Shown here: positions 1 to 7,408 of the stretch, piece after piece
Layout: each line of letters starts with the position of its first letter
Position numbering within the stretch: the first letter of the stretch is position 1
Assembly (NCBI GenBank): GCA_028870665.1
Contig: JAGWPB010000020.1
Coordinates: 1 to 41,470 of the forward strand
Direction: 5' to 3'
DNA from: Lysobacteraceae bacterium
Lineage (GTDB): Bacteria > Pseudomonadota > Gammaproteobacteria > Xanthomonadales > Rhodanobacteraceae
DNA length: 41,470 nt
Made by a program: the position numbers and the translations under genes
Notes under the pieces: generated by a model
Databases searched by the model: none
Told to the model about the DNA's origin: nothing
What the model saw: the letters and a program-made list of their open reading frames with translations, nothing else

Positions 1-210
1 ATCGTCAACCCGCCGCAAAGCGCGATCCTCGGCATGCATACCATCAAGGAACGCGCCATCGTCGAGAACGGCCAGGTGATCGCCGCGCCGATGATGTACG
101 TGGCGATCAGCTATGACCACCGCATCATCGACGGCAAGGACGCGGTGCTGTTCCTGGTCGACATCAAGAATCAGCTCGAGAATCCGCAGCGCATGCTGCT
201 CGGTTTGTGA
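1..210 (+). CDS. sucB: Dihydrolipoyl succinyltransferase, E2 of 2-oxoglutarate dehydrogenase (3' end only)
   Basis: The window opens inside this gene; only the last 69 codons are present, ending in TGA at 208-210. The fragment reads [15 protein letters not shown] at its start (here [12 protein letters not shown]), then SYDHRIIDG, which carries the catalytic His and Asp of the HxxxDG acyltransferase motif, and finishes NPQRMLLGL, the usual end of SucB. E2 moves the succinyl group from lipoamide to CoA in the TCA cycle. The next gene, lpdA, encodes the E3 that reoxidises the lipoyl arm, which fits a suc-lpd operon. An E2 of another 2-oxo acid complex is possible, but the C-terminal wording is closest to SucB. 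Confidence 0.9.
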   Translation: MVNPPQSAILGMHTIKERAIVENGQVIAAPMMYVAISYDHRIIDGKDAVLFLVDIKNQLENPQRMLLGL

Positions 211-221
211 GCCAGACGCCG

Positions 222-317
222 GGACTCGGGGCTCGGGACCCGGCAGAAGCCAAAAGGCGGTACTCGGCTCGGCAAGGTTTTGCGCTTGCGGGTCCCGGGT
301 CCCGGATCCCCGGTCCC
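222..317. repeat. Heptamer repeat arrays in inverted orientation, sucB-lpdA gap
   Basis: Two short arrays of degenerate 7-nt units lie in the 127-bp gap. The first (222-242) reads GGACTCG, GGGCTCG, GGACCCG. The second (290-317) reads GGGTCCC, GGGTCCC, GGATCCC, CGGTCCC. The second is roughly the reverse complement of the first, so a transcript could fold the two into a long stem with a loop of about 45 nt just ahead of lpdA. Related units occur at 18326-18346 and 18985-19012. Confidence 0.8.
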
Positions 318-337
318 GATTCAGGAATCCAGACATC

Positions 338-1762
338 ATGTCCGAACAATTCGACGTCATCGTCATCGGCGGCGGCCCCGCCGGATATCACGCAGCGATC
401 CGTGCCGCACAGCTGGGTCTGAAGACCGCCTGCATCGACGCCTGGGCCGGCAAGGACGGCAAGCAAGCGCTTGGCGGCACCTGCCTCAACGTCGGCTGCA
501 TTCCGTCCAAGGCGCTGCTGGATTCGTCGCGCCAGTTCTGGAACCTCACGCATGGCTTCGAGGCGCATGGCATCAGCGCGAGCAGCCCCAGGATCGACAT
601 CGGCGCGATGGTCGGGCGCAAGGAAAAGATCGTCAAACAGTTCACCGGTGGCGTGGCGATGCTGTTCAAGGCGAACAAGGTCACCGCCTATTTCGGCACC
701 GGCAAGCTGCTCAAAGACCGGCGGGTCGAGATCAGCGCGCCGGACGGCAGCAGGCAGACGATCGCCGCGACCAACGTGATCATCGCCACCGGCTCCGTCC
801 CGATCGAACTGCCGTTCGCCAAGTTCGACGGCAAGCGCATCGTCGACAACGCCGGCGCGCTCGAATTCACCGGCGTGCCCAAGCGTCTCGGCGTGATCGG
901 CGCGGGCGTGATCGGTCTCGAGCTCGGCAGCGTGTGGAAGCGGCTCGGCAGCGACGTCACCATCCTCGAGGCGCTGCCCGATTTTCTGGCCGCCGCGGAT
1001 GCCGATATCGCCAAGGCCGCGGCGCGCGAATTCGCCCGTCAGGGTCTCCGGATCGAGCTGGGCGCCAAGCTGCTGAAGGCCGAGGTCAAGGGCAGCGAGG
1101 TGCATCTGGCCTATGTCGGCAAGGATGGAGAGAAATCGCTGGTCGTCGACAAGCTGCTGGTCGCGGTCGGCCGTCGCGCCCATACCGAGGGGGTGCTGGG
1201 TGACGGCACCGGCGTCAGGCTCGATGAGCGCGGCCGCGTGGTGGTGGACGAACACTGCTGGACCGGCATCGAGGGCGTATGGGCCGTGGGCGACTGCGTG
1301 CGTGGCCCGATGCTGGCGCACAAGGGCTTCGAGGAAGGCATCGCGGTCGCCGAGCTGATCGCCGGCAAGGCCGGGCACGTCAGTTACGACACGATCCCGT
1401 GGGTGATCTACACCGAGCCCGAGGTCGCCTGGGCCGGAAAGACCGAAAAGCAGCTCAAAGACGAGGGCGTTCCGTATAGGACCGGCAGCTTCCCGTTCGC
1501 CGCGGTCGGCCGCGCGGTTGCCATGAACGAACCCGCGGGCATGGTCAAGGTGATCGCCCATGCCGAGACCGATCGCATCCTCGGCGTGCACATGGTCGGC
1601 GCCTGCGTCTCGGAGCTGATCGCCGAGGCGGTGGTGGCGATGGAGTTCAAGGGTTCGGCCGAGGATCTCGCGCGCATCATCCACGCGCACCCGACCCTGA
1701 GCGAAGCCGTGCACGAAGCCGCCATGGCCGTGGACAAGCGCGCCATCCACAAGGTCAATTGA
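338..1762 (+). CDS. lpdA: Dihydrolipoamide dehydrogenase (E3)
   Basis: FAD flavoenzyme of 474 aa that reoxidises dihydrolipoamide with NAD+ for the 2-oxo acid dehydrogenase complexes. Visible signatures: the N-terminal FAD site GGGPAG (11-16), the redox disulfide in GGTCLNVGCIPS (C49 and C54), a second dinucleotide fold LGVIGAGVIGLELG near residue 186, and the C-terminal HAHPTLSE with catalytic His451 and Glu456. The ATG at 338 is chosen because MSEQFDVIVIGGG matches family N-termini and AGGAA lies about 10 nt upstream; a longer open frame exists but runs back through the repeat array and sucB. Gene order sucB-lpdA supports the role in 2-oxoglutarate dehydrogenase. Confidence 0.96.
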   Translation: MSEQFDVIVIGGGPAGYHAAIRAAQLGLKTACIDAWAGKDGKQALGGTCLNVGCIPSKALLDSSRQFWNLTHGFEAHGISASSPRIDIGAMVGRKEKIVKQFTGGVAMLFKANKVTAYFGTGKLLKDRRVEISAPDGSRQTIAATNVIIATGSVPIELPFAKFDGKRIVDNAGALEFTGVPKRLGVIGAGVIGLELGSVWKRLGSDVTILEALPDFLAAADADIAKAAAREFARQGLRIELGAKLLKAEVKGSEVHLAYVGKDGEKSLVVDKLLVAVGRRAHTEGVLGDGTGVRLDERGRVVVDEHCWTGIEGVWAVGDCVRGPMLAHKGFEEGIAVAELIAGKAGHVSYDTIPWVIYTEPEVAWAGKTEKQLKDEGVPYRTGSFPFAAVGRAVAMNEPAGMVKVIAHAETDRILGVHMVGACVSELIAEAVVAMEFKGSAEDLARIIHAHPTLSEAVHEAAMAVDKRAIHKVN

Positions 1763-1802
1763 AGTCAGGATGACTTCATCCCGTGCCGGCCATGGATGGC
1801 CG
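1761..1802. repeat. Tandem small palindromes downstream of lpdA
   Basis: GAAGTCA (1761-1767) pairs with TGACTTC (1771-1777); an overlapping alternative is GGATGA (1768-1773) with TCATCC (1776-1781). A second palindrome follows, CGGCCAT (1787-1793) and ATGGCCG (1796-1802). The first two stems exclude each other. There is no T-run, so this is not a standard intrinsic terminator; it may protect the lpdA mRNA 3' end or be a protein site. Confidence 0.45.
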
Positions 1803-1857
1803 CTGACATGGGATCCGGCGTACTTTCTGACATTGACAAACCCGGATTACCGAGGCG

Positions 1858-2856
1858 ATGACCCGCGACCGTTTCGAAGCCTTCCGCATCCACAGCGACT
1901 CGGCCGGCCATCGCGCAGGCATCGAATCGCTGGTGCTGGACGATCTCAATCCGGGCACGGTGGCAATCAAGGTTGCCTACTCGTCGGTCAACTACAAGGA
2001 TGCGCTGGCCGGTACCGGGACCGGCAGGATCCTGCGCCGCTCGCCGCTGGTCGGCGGCATCGATGTCGCCGGTCACGTCGTGGCTTCGGGCGATGCGCGT
2101 TTCAAGGAAGGCGATGCGGTGCTGTGCACCGGCAGCGGCCTGTCGGAAACCCGCGATGGCGGCTACGCCGGGTATGCCCGGCTCGAGGCCGACTGGACGA
2201 TCCCGCTGCCCCCGGGCCTGAGCCTGCGCGAAAGCATGATCCTCGGTACCGCCGGCTTCACCGCCGCCCTGTCGCTGCTGCGCATGCAGGACAATCACCA
2301 GCGCCCGCAGCTCGGCCCCATCGCGATCACCGGTGCGACCGGTGGCGTCGGCATGCTGGCGACGGCGATCTTCAGCCGTGCCGGCTATGCGGCGCATGCC
2401 ATCACCGGCAAGCCCGAGCACGCCGATTTTCTGCGCACACTGGGCGCCAGCGAGGTGCTCGACCGCCGCGCCTTCCGGTCCGGCCAGCGTCCGCTGGAGT
2501 CCGTGCGCTACGGCGGTGCACTGGACACCGTGGGCGGTTCGACACTGGCCGGCCTGCTGCCACTGATCGCGCCCTATGGCAACGTCGCCGCGTGCGGCCT
2601 CGCGGCCGGCGCGGAACTCGCCACCACGGTGATGCCCTTCATCATCCGCGGCGTCAGCCTGCTCGGCATCGCCTCGGCCGCCACGCCGCGCGATCAGCGC
2701 GAGCGGGTATGGGCGCAGCTGGCGGGTGACTGGAAGCCGGCGCAACTGGACGCGATGGCGACCCGGGAAATCACGCTGGCCATGCTCCCCGAGGTGTTCA
2801 CCCGCATGTTGGCCGGATCGTCGCTTGGCCGCGTTCTGGTGAAGATCGACGCATGA
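1858..2856 (+). CDS. acuI: Acrylyl-CoA reductase / YhdH-family quinone oxidoreductase
   Basis: Medium-chain dehydrogenase/reductase of 332 aa without the zinc ligands. Visible: SSVNYKDAL (42-50) and GGIDVAGHV (66-74), both typical of the YhdH/AcuI branch, the Rossmann motif ITGATGGVGMLA (157-168), and a C-terminal LGRVLVKI. The family reduces acrylyl-CoA to propionyl-CoA with NADPH and detoxifies acrylate-type intermediates; many members are annotated only as oxidoreductases. ATG at 1858 has GAGG only 2 nt upstream, which is closer than ideal, but the protein start aligns with the family. It sits 95 bp after lpdA on the same strand. Family is clear; the exact substrate is inferred. Confidence 0.82.
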   Translation: MTRDRFEAFRIHSDSAGHRAGIESLVLDDLNPGTVAIKVAYSSVNYKDALAGTGTGRILRRSPLVGGIDVAGHVVASGDARFKEGDAVLCTGSGLSETRDGGYAGYARLEADWTIPLPPGLSLRESMILGTAGFTAALSLLRMQDNHQRPQLGPIAITGATGGVGMLATAIFSRAGYAAHAITGKPEHADFLRTLGASEVLDRRAFRSGQRPLESVRYGGALDTVGGSTLAGLLPLIAPYGNVAACGLAAGAELATTVMPFIIRGVSLLGIASAATPRDQRERVWAQLAGDWKPAQLDAMATREITLAMLPEVFTRMLAGSSLGRVLVKIDA

Positions 2857-2885
2857 GGCAGCCGATCGACGCCGTTCGCGGTTGT

Positions 2886-2905
2886 TGCCGCCGACAGTGG
2901 CGGCA
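2886..2905. repeat. Short hairpin between acuI and pilH
   Basis: TGCCGCC (2886-2892) and GGCGGCA (2899-2905) form a 7-bp stem with a 6-nt loop, 30 nt after the acuI stop. No T-run follows, so termination is only possible, not shown. Confidence 0.4.
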
Positions 2906-2943
2906 CGTGGTCCGTTCAGTGCCTTTCGCGACCGTAGCGCTCC

Positions 2944-2958
2944 GGGTGATAATCACCC
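2944..2958 (+). promoter_or_regulatory. Palindrome with GATAAT -10-like core upstream of pilH
   Basis: GGGTGAT and ATCACCC flank a single A, giving a near-perfect 15-bp palindrome. Its centre contains GATAAT (2948-2953), a good -10 hexamer. The best -35 at 17-18 bp spacing is weak (TTCGCG or TTTCGC, 2924-2930), which is common for activated promoters. Transcription would start near 2960, about 40 nt before the pilH ATG. A regulator bound to the palindrome would cover the -10. Confidence 0.4.
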
Positions 2959-3000
2959 CGTCCTGGATTTGATTCCATTCCGCAGCATGGGGAAACATTG

Positions 3001-3366
3001 ATGGCGCGCATCCTGATCGTGGACGATTCGCCTTCGCAGCTGGTCGGCCTCAAGCGCATGGTCGAAAAGCTGGGCCATCAGGTCGTCACCGCCGAGGACG
3101 GTTCAGCCGGCGTCGAGGCAGCGCGCCGGGAAAAGCCCGATCTGATCCTGATGGACGTGGTGATGCCGAACCTCAACGGGTTCCAGGCCACGCGCACGAT
3201 CTCCAAGGATCCCGGAACCGCGCACATCCCCATCATCCTGGTGACCACCAAGGACCAGGAAACCGACAAGGTCTGGGGCCTGCGCCAGGGTGCCAGGGGT
3301 TACCTGACCAAGCCGATCAGCGAGACCGAACTCGGCTCGATCATGCGTGAGACTCTCGGCGGCTGA
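3001..3366 (+). CDS. pilH: PilH-like single-domain response regulator
   Basis: A 121-aa stand-alone CheY-like receiver. Acidic pocket D8/D9, phospho-acceptor D52 (in LILMDVVMP), T82/T83 and K104 (YLTKP) are all present. The block VTTKDQETDKVWGLRQGARGYLTKP is close to Pseudomonas PilH, a receiver of the type IV pilus Chp/Pil chemosensory pathway that controls twitching and pilus retraction. ATG at 3001 has GGGGAAA about 6-12 nt upstream; a TTG directly before it is less likely. It stands alone here: no pilG, pilI, pilJ or chpA is nearby. The following gene is a c-di-GMP enzyme, so the pair may link pilus behaviour and c-di-GMP, but that is inference. Confidence 0.8.
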   Translation: MARILIVDDSPSQLVGLKRMVEKLGHQVVTAEDGSAGVEAARREKPDLILMDVVMPNLNGFQATRTISKDPGTAHIPIILVTTKDQETDKVWGLRQGARGYLTKPISETELGSIMRETLGG

Positions 3367-3509
3367 GCATCCCGGTTCGACCGGCGCTTCGATGCACCGG
3401 GTGCTGATGCCTCGGGCTCCCCGGCTTTGCCTGCGGAAAACCACCACATCACGCCCGCCATGAATGTGCGACAGTAGCCGCGTCGTGGCTGCACGGTCAC
3501 GGGAATCGC

Positions 3510-5651
3510 ATGGCCATCTGGCTACCGGTGCTGTGGATGGCAACAGGCATCTGCCTGTTCGCCGGGATCCACTTCATCCATGTCGGCTCGCAGCGCCGCA
3601 CCGACCGGGTCTACCTCGCATTCGGCTGGTTCTGCCTGCTGGTCGCGGCCTACAATGCGCTCTCGACCCAGTTGCAGATGCTCGACGATGTCACTTCGCT
3701 CGTACCCGTCGAGCGTGCGCACGTGGCTGTCGCCTGCCTGGTCTTCCCGGCGGCTGTCTGGTTTTTCGGCCTGTATACCGGACTGCGTCAATGGCGCCGT
3801 TGGCTCGCGGTCGCGGCGGTGCTATTCGCTGCGCTCCTGGTGCTGGACCTCGCATCGACGCCCAGCCTGCTGCTGTCGGACCTCACCCTGCTGCCGCCGC
3901 TCACCTTGCCCTGGGGCGAGCGCATCACTCAGTTTTCCGGGGCCCCGGCCCGCTTCGCCTGGCTCTACTACCTGGCCACTTTTCTGGTCTATGTGTGGGC
4001 GGTCTGGCGCTGCTGGGTCCTGTGGCGCCACGGCACGCGCGAACGCGCATTGCCATTGGCGATCTACATCCTGATCCAGCTGGCCGCCCAGGCCAATGCC
4101 GAATACGTGACGGTCGCGGGCACCCGTTCGATCGACTGGGATGCCGTTCCGTTTCTGGCCCTGGTCCTGCTGGTCAGCCGCTCGCTGACGCGCGAAATGC
4201 AATTGCAGAGCGATGCCCTGGCCACCGGCATCGAGGACTTGCGCACCGAAAGCGCCCGGCTCATCCAGGCGCAGCAGCGCCTGCGCCATCTGGCCTACCA
4301 CGATGCGCTGACCGATCTGCCCAATCGCCGCGCCCTCTGGGAGGCCATCACGGAGACCATCGAAAGCAGCCGGCCCAGCGGCGTCCATGGCGCCCTGATC
4401 GTGATCGACCTCGACCACTTCAAGATCATCAACGACGCCCTGGGCCACAGCATCGGCGATCAATTGCTGTGCGAGATTGCCCATCGACTGCGCCTGGCCT
4501 ATCCGGGCGCGCGCTGCGCGTCACGCCTGGGTGGCGACGAATTCGCCCTGCTCCTGGAGCGCCTCGGCGCCGATGCCGCGGAGACCCAACGCGCCGCCGG
4601 CCGCATCGCCGGGGAGCTGACGCAACAACTCGCCGAGCCGTTTCATCTCGGCGAGCATGAACTGACCACGGGCATCAGCGCCGGCATCGCACTGGTGCAG
4701 GGCGACACCGAGAGCGCCGAAACGCTGTTGCGGCAGGCGGATCTTGCCCTGCATCGGGCCAAGGCCTCAGGCCGCAGCGCCACGGCCATGTACAGCGCGG
4801 TCCTGCAGGATGATGCCAAACGCCGCCTTGCTCTCGAGAAGGGGCTGCGGCTGGCCATCGAACGCGACGAACTTCGGCTTTTCTTCCAGCCGCAGATCGA
4901 TCGGCATGGCGGCCTGGTCGGCGCCGAAGCCCTGCTGCGCTGGAAACACGCCGAATTCGGGTTCGTGGAGCCGGGCGATTTCATACCCCTGGCCGAGGAA
5001 ACCGGTCTGATCCACCCGCTGGGGCGCTTCGTATTGCAGCGCGCGTGCGCCGCCCTGCGCACATGGCCGTCTTCGCTGTACCCGCCCCCGCGACTGGCCA
5101 TCAACATCAGCCCCTGGCAGCTGGCGCTGCCCGATTTCGTGACCATGGTGACCGATACGCTCCGGGCTTCGGGAGTCGCGCCGGGCCTGATCACCCTCGA
5201 GATCACCGAGAGCGCATTCCTGCATGACGTGGCTGACGCCGCGGCCAAGATCCGCCAGCTTGATGCCTTCGGCATCCGCGTCGCGATCGATGATTTCGGC
5301 ACCGGCTATGCCTCGATCGCGACGCTGAAGGCGCTTCCGGTCAGGGAGCTCAAGATCGACCAAGTCTTCATCCGCGACATGACCACGTCGCCCGGGGACC
5401 GTTTCGTCGAGGCGGTGATCACCCTGGCGCGGGGCCTGGATCTGTATATCGTGGCCGAGGGCGTCGAGACCGAAGCGCAGCGTGCAGCGCTCGCGGCCAT
5501 GGGCTGCAACGCATTCCAGGGCTACCTGATCAGCAGGCCGCTCGATCAGGCGACATTGCATGACTGGGCGCAACGGAATGCCGCTCGCATCGCGCGCCTG
5601 ACCACCGATGCCGCTGACCGGTCAGGGGATGCCGGCCTCGCGGCCCCTTGA
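3510..5651 (+). CDS. Membrane-bound GGDEF-EAL c-di-GMP signalling protein
   Basis: 713 aa. About seven hydrophobic segments fill residues 1-225, then a helical linker, a GGDEF domain (about 262-428) and an EAL domain (about 440-685). The GGDEF motif is intact (341-345), but the inhibitory RxxD I-site is lost: the expected R and D are Pro and Arg. The EAL side is complete: E473 in AEALLRW, N532, E567, D594-D595 in DDFGTG, K615, E650 in AEGVE and Q670 in QGY. So phosphodiesterase activity is expected and cyclase activity is possible. The membrane part matches no sensor I can name. ATG at 3510 has GGGAA upstream. It lies 143 bp after pilH. Confidence 0.9.
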   Translation: MAIWLPVLWMATGICLFAGIHFIHVGSQRRTDRVYLAFGWFCLLVAAYNALSTQLQMLDDVTSLVPVERAHVAVACLVFPAAVWFFGLYTGLRQWRRWLAVAAVLFAALLVLDLASTPSLLLSDLTLLPPLTLPWGERITQFSGAPARFAWLYYLATFLVYVWAVWRCWVLWRHGTRERALPLAIYILIQLAAQANAEYVTVAGTRSIDWDAVPFLALVLLVSRSLTREMQLQSDALATGIEDLRTESARLIQAQQRLRHLAYHDALTDLPNRRALWEAITETIESSRPSGVHGALIVIDLDHFKIINDALGHSIGDQLLCEIAHRLRLAYPGARCASRLGGDEFALLLERLGADAAETQRAAGRIAGELTQQLAEPFHLGEHELTTGISAGIALVQGDTESAETLLRQADLALHRAKASGRSATAMYSAVLQDDAKRRLALEKGLRLAIERDELRLFFQPQIDRHGGLVGAEALLRWKHAEFGFVEPGDFIPLAEETGLIHPLGRFVLQRACAALRTWPSSLYPPPRLAINISPWQLALPDFVTMVTDTLRASGVAPGLITLEITESAFLHDVADAAAKIRQLDAFGIRVAIDDFGTGYASIATLKALPVRELKIDQVFIRDMTTSPGDRFVEAVITLARGLDLYIVAEGVETEAQRAALAAMGCNAFQGYLISRPLDQATLHDWAQRNAARIARLTTDAADRSGDAGLAAP

Positions 5652-5654
5652 TCG

Positions 5655-5673
5655 CGGCATGAATCGCATGCCG
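5655..5673. terminator. Hairpin between convergent GGDEF-EAL and cbpA genes
   Basis: CGGCATG (5655-5661) and CATGCCG (5667-5673) form a perfect 7-bp stem with a 5-nt loop, filling the 32-bp gap between two convergent stop codons. No T-run on either side. Its position suggests a shared transcript end. Confidence 0.45.
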
Positions 5674-5683
5674 AGCGGTTCCC

Positions 5684-6577
5684 TCATTGGCGCGGATCGA
5701 ACCCGGTGAACGCCTGTGCGAAAGCCTCGTAGGCCTTGCGCGCATCCGCATCGCCGGCGGCCGGCGTGCGGATCGCGAGATCGACAATCTGATCGCCGGG
5801 TGGGTGCCCGGGCATCCCGCGGCCCTTGAGTCGCAGCCGGCGCCCGCTTTGCGAGCCGGCCGGCACCTTGATCTCGACCGTGCCGGCCAGGGTCGGTACC
5901 GGCACCGTGGCGCCCAGCGCGGCCTCCCACGGCGCCACCGGCAGGCTGACGCGGATGTCGCGACCGTCGAGCTGGAAGCGGGCGTCATCGCGCACGCCGA
6001 CCTCGAGCAGCAGATCGCCGGACGACTGCCCGCCGCTGCCCGGATGTCCCTGACCGGCGAGGCGGATCACCTGGCCCGGCGCGATGCCGGCGGGAATCCG
6101 CACCTCCAGCACGCGTTCATGGCTGCCATCCTGCAGCGCCACCCGGGTCTTGCCGCCGGCAAAAGCCGTGGCGAGATCGATATCGATGTGCGCCTGCACG
6201 TCGCGTCCGCGCCGGCCGCGCGCGCCCGAACGGCCACCCGGCGGCTGGCCGAACAGGCTTTCGAAGAAGTCGCTGAAATCGCCGTGGGCGCCAGCGCCGG
6301 ACCCCGGTCCCGCGTCGCCACCCCAGCCGGGCGGCGGACGGAAGCTGTCGCCGGCGCGATAGCCACCGGCGCGCACCTGGTCATAGGCCGCGCGCTTGCC
6401 TTTGTCCTGGAGTACCTCGTAGGCCTCATTGACCGTCTTGAAGCGCTCCTCCGCGCCCGCCTCCTTGCTGACATCGGGATGGAATTTGCGCGCCAGCTTG
6501 CGGTAGGCCGCCTTGATCTCGGCTGCGCTGGCGTCGGGCTTCACGCCCAGGGTGTCGTAGTAATCCTTGAATTCCAT
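5684..6577 (-). CDS. cbpA: DnaJ-type co-chaperone CbpA (curved-DNA-binding protein)
   Basis: 297 aa: J domain (1-70) with the HPD motif at 33-35, a Gly/Phe/Pro-rich linker (about 75-115) containing FSDFFESLFGQ, then the two beta-barrel client-binding domains. The Cys-rich zinc finger of DnaJ is absent, which identifies the CbpA class. It stimulates the ATPase of DnaK-type Hsp70. ATG at 6577 is chosen over an upstream GTG because MEFKDYYDTLGV matches the family and GGAG lies about 10 nt upstream. No cbpM anti-co-chaperone gene is adjacent. It lies downstream of hsp20 on the same strand, so heat-induced co-transcription is plausible. Confidence 0.93.
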   Translation of the reverse strand: MEFKDYYDTLGVKPDASAAEIKAAYRKLARKFHPDVSKEAGAEERFKTVNEAYEVLQDKGKRAAYDQVRAGGYRAGDSFRPPPGWGGDAGPGSGAGAHGDFSDFFESLFGQPPGGRSGARGRRGRDVQAHIDIDLATAFAGGKTRVALQDGSHERVLEVRIPAGIAPGQVIRLAGQGHPGSGGQSSGDLLLEVGVRDDARFQLDGRDIRVSLPVAPWEAALGATVPVPTLAGTVEIKVPAGSQSGRRLRLKGRGMPGHPPGDQIVDLAIRTPAAGDADARKAYEAFAQAFTGFDPRQ

Positions 6578-6756
6578 GCTCTGCTCCGCTGGGAGTGTCG
6601 CCACGCACGGGCTGTCGCTGCAGCGGAAGCCGGGCCACGGCCGCAGGCAACGGCCCGGGATGGGCCGGCATCAAGCCGGCTGCCCGACCCAAGGCGCCAG
6701 CTCCCTGCCGGCGCCGGGATGATGCCGCGTTCCCCCGCCGTCTGGCTTGATCACGG

Positions 6757-6787
6757 GGGTCCGCGGCGGACAGTCCGCCGCGGGCCC
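6757..6787 (-). terminator. Long GC-rich hairpin between hsp20 and cbpA
   Basis: CCGCGGCGGAC (6761-6771) and GTCCGCCGCGG (6773-6783) are exact inverted repeats; the stem extends by a T-G wobble and three G-C pairs to 6757/6787. It begins 9 nt after the hsp20 stop. There is no T-run, so it may be a weak terminator, an attenuator between hsp20 and cbpA, or a 3'-end stabiliser. Confidence 0.5.
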
Positions 6788-6795
6788 GATCACGC

Positions 6796-7248
6796 TCACT
6801 CGCTGGCGGCGATGGTAATCCTGCGCGGCGTGGTTTCCGGCTTTTTCGGAATGCTGATCTCCAGCACGCCGTGCCGGCCGATGGCGCGGATGCCGTCGGC
6901 ATCGGCGCTGTCGGGCAGCGCGAAGCGGCGGTAGAACAACCCGTGCGAGCGCTCGACCCGGGTGAACTTGCCCTGCTGTTCCTTGTTCTCGGCGGTCCGC
7001 TCGCCCTTGATCGACAAGATGCCCTTGTCCATGTGCACCTCGATGTCCTTGGGGTCGACACCGGGAATGTCGGCCAGAATCACGAAGCGCTTGTCCTCCT
7101 CGCGGATGTCCACGCGCGGCGTCCACTGGCTGGTGACGACGTTGGACTGGTCGGTCTCGCCGGCGTTGAGAAAGCGGTCGAGCACCTGATTGATCTCGCC
7201 CTGCAGGTTGTTCGACAGCGCCCAGGGGGTATAGCGGGTAATGGTCAT
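6796..7248 (-). CDS. Small heat shock protein, Hsp20 family
   Basis: 150-aa ATP-independent holdase of the alpha-crystallin family. The N-terminal arm starts MTITRYTPWALSNNLQGEINQVLDRF; the alpha-crystallin domain spans about residues 40-140 with VDIREEDKRFVILADIPGV and GVLEISIPKK; the C-terminus carries an IxI-type motif (RRITI) used for oligomer assembly. ATG at 7248 is chosen because GGAGG lies 8-12 nt upstream, inside a frame that otherwise stays open back to 7545. A sigma32-like promoter precedes it (7294-7321). The cbpA gene follows on the same strand, making a small protein-quality-control cluster. Confidence 0.94.
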   Translation of the reverse strand: MTITRYTPWALSNNLQGEINQVLDRFLNAGETDQSNVVTSQWTPRVDIREEDKRFVILADIPGVDPKDIEVHMDKGILSIKGERTAENKEQQGKFTRVERSHGLFYRRFALPDSADADGIRAIGRHGVLEISIPKKPETTPRRITIAASE

Positions 7249-7293
7249 GACGGATGCCTCCATGAAATGCGGCCGGTGGCCGCCTGAACCCGA

Positions 7294-7321
7294 AGATAGG
7301 GCCGGCTGCCGGCCGATCAAG
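7294..7321 (-). promoter_or_regulatory. Sigma32-like heat-shock promoter of hsp20
   Basis: Read on the minus strand, CTTGAT (7321-7316), 14 bp, then CCCTATCT (7301-7294). The RpoH consensus is CTTGAA-N13-17-CCCCATNT, so each box has one mismatch and the spacing is right. Transcription would start near 7287, giving a leader of about 40 nt. The strong agreement, ahead of a heat-shock gene, makes RpoH control likely. Confidence 0.65.
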
Positions 7322-7408
7322 ACCGCGTGTTCACGCCCGCCGCGGTACGATGTCGCAAGACCCGACCGCATGGCCTGCCGCCGTGCCCATCCCCTGGAGT
7401 TCCTGCCC

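Noticed and set aside
1833..1838. Perfect TTGACA upstream of acuI
   Set aside because: At 17 bp the -10 would fall on the start codon (CGATGA), which is a poor match and would make the transcript begin inside the gene.
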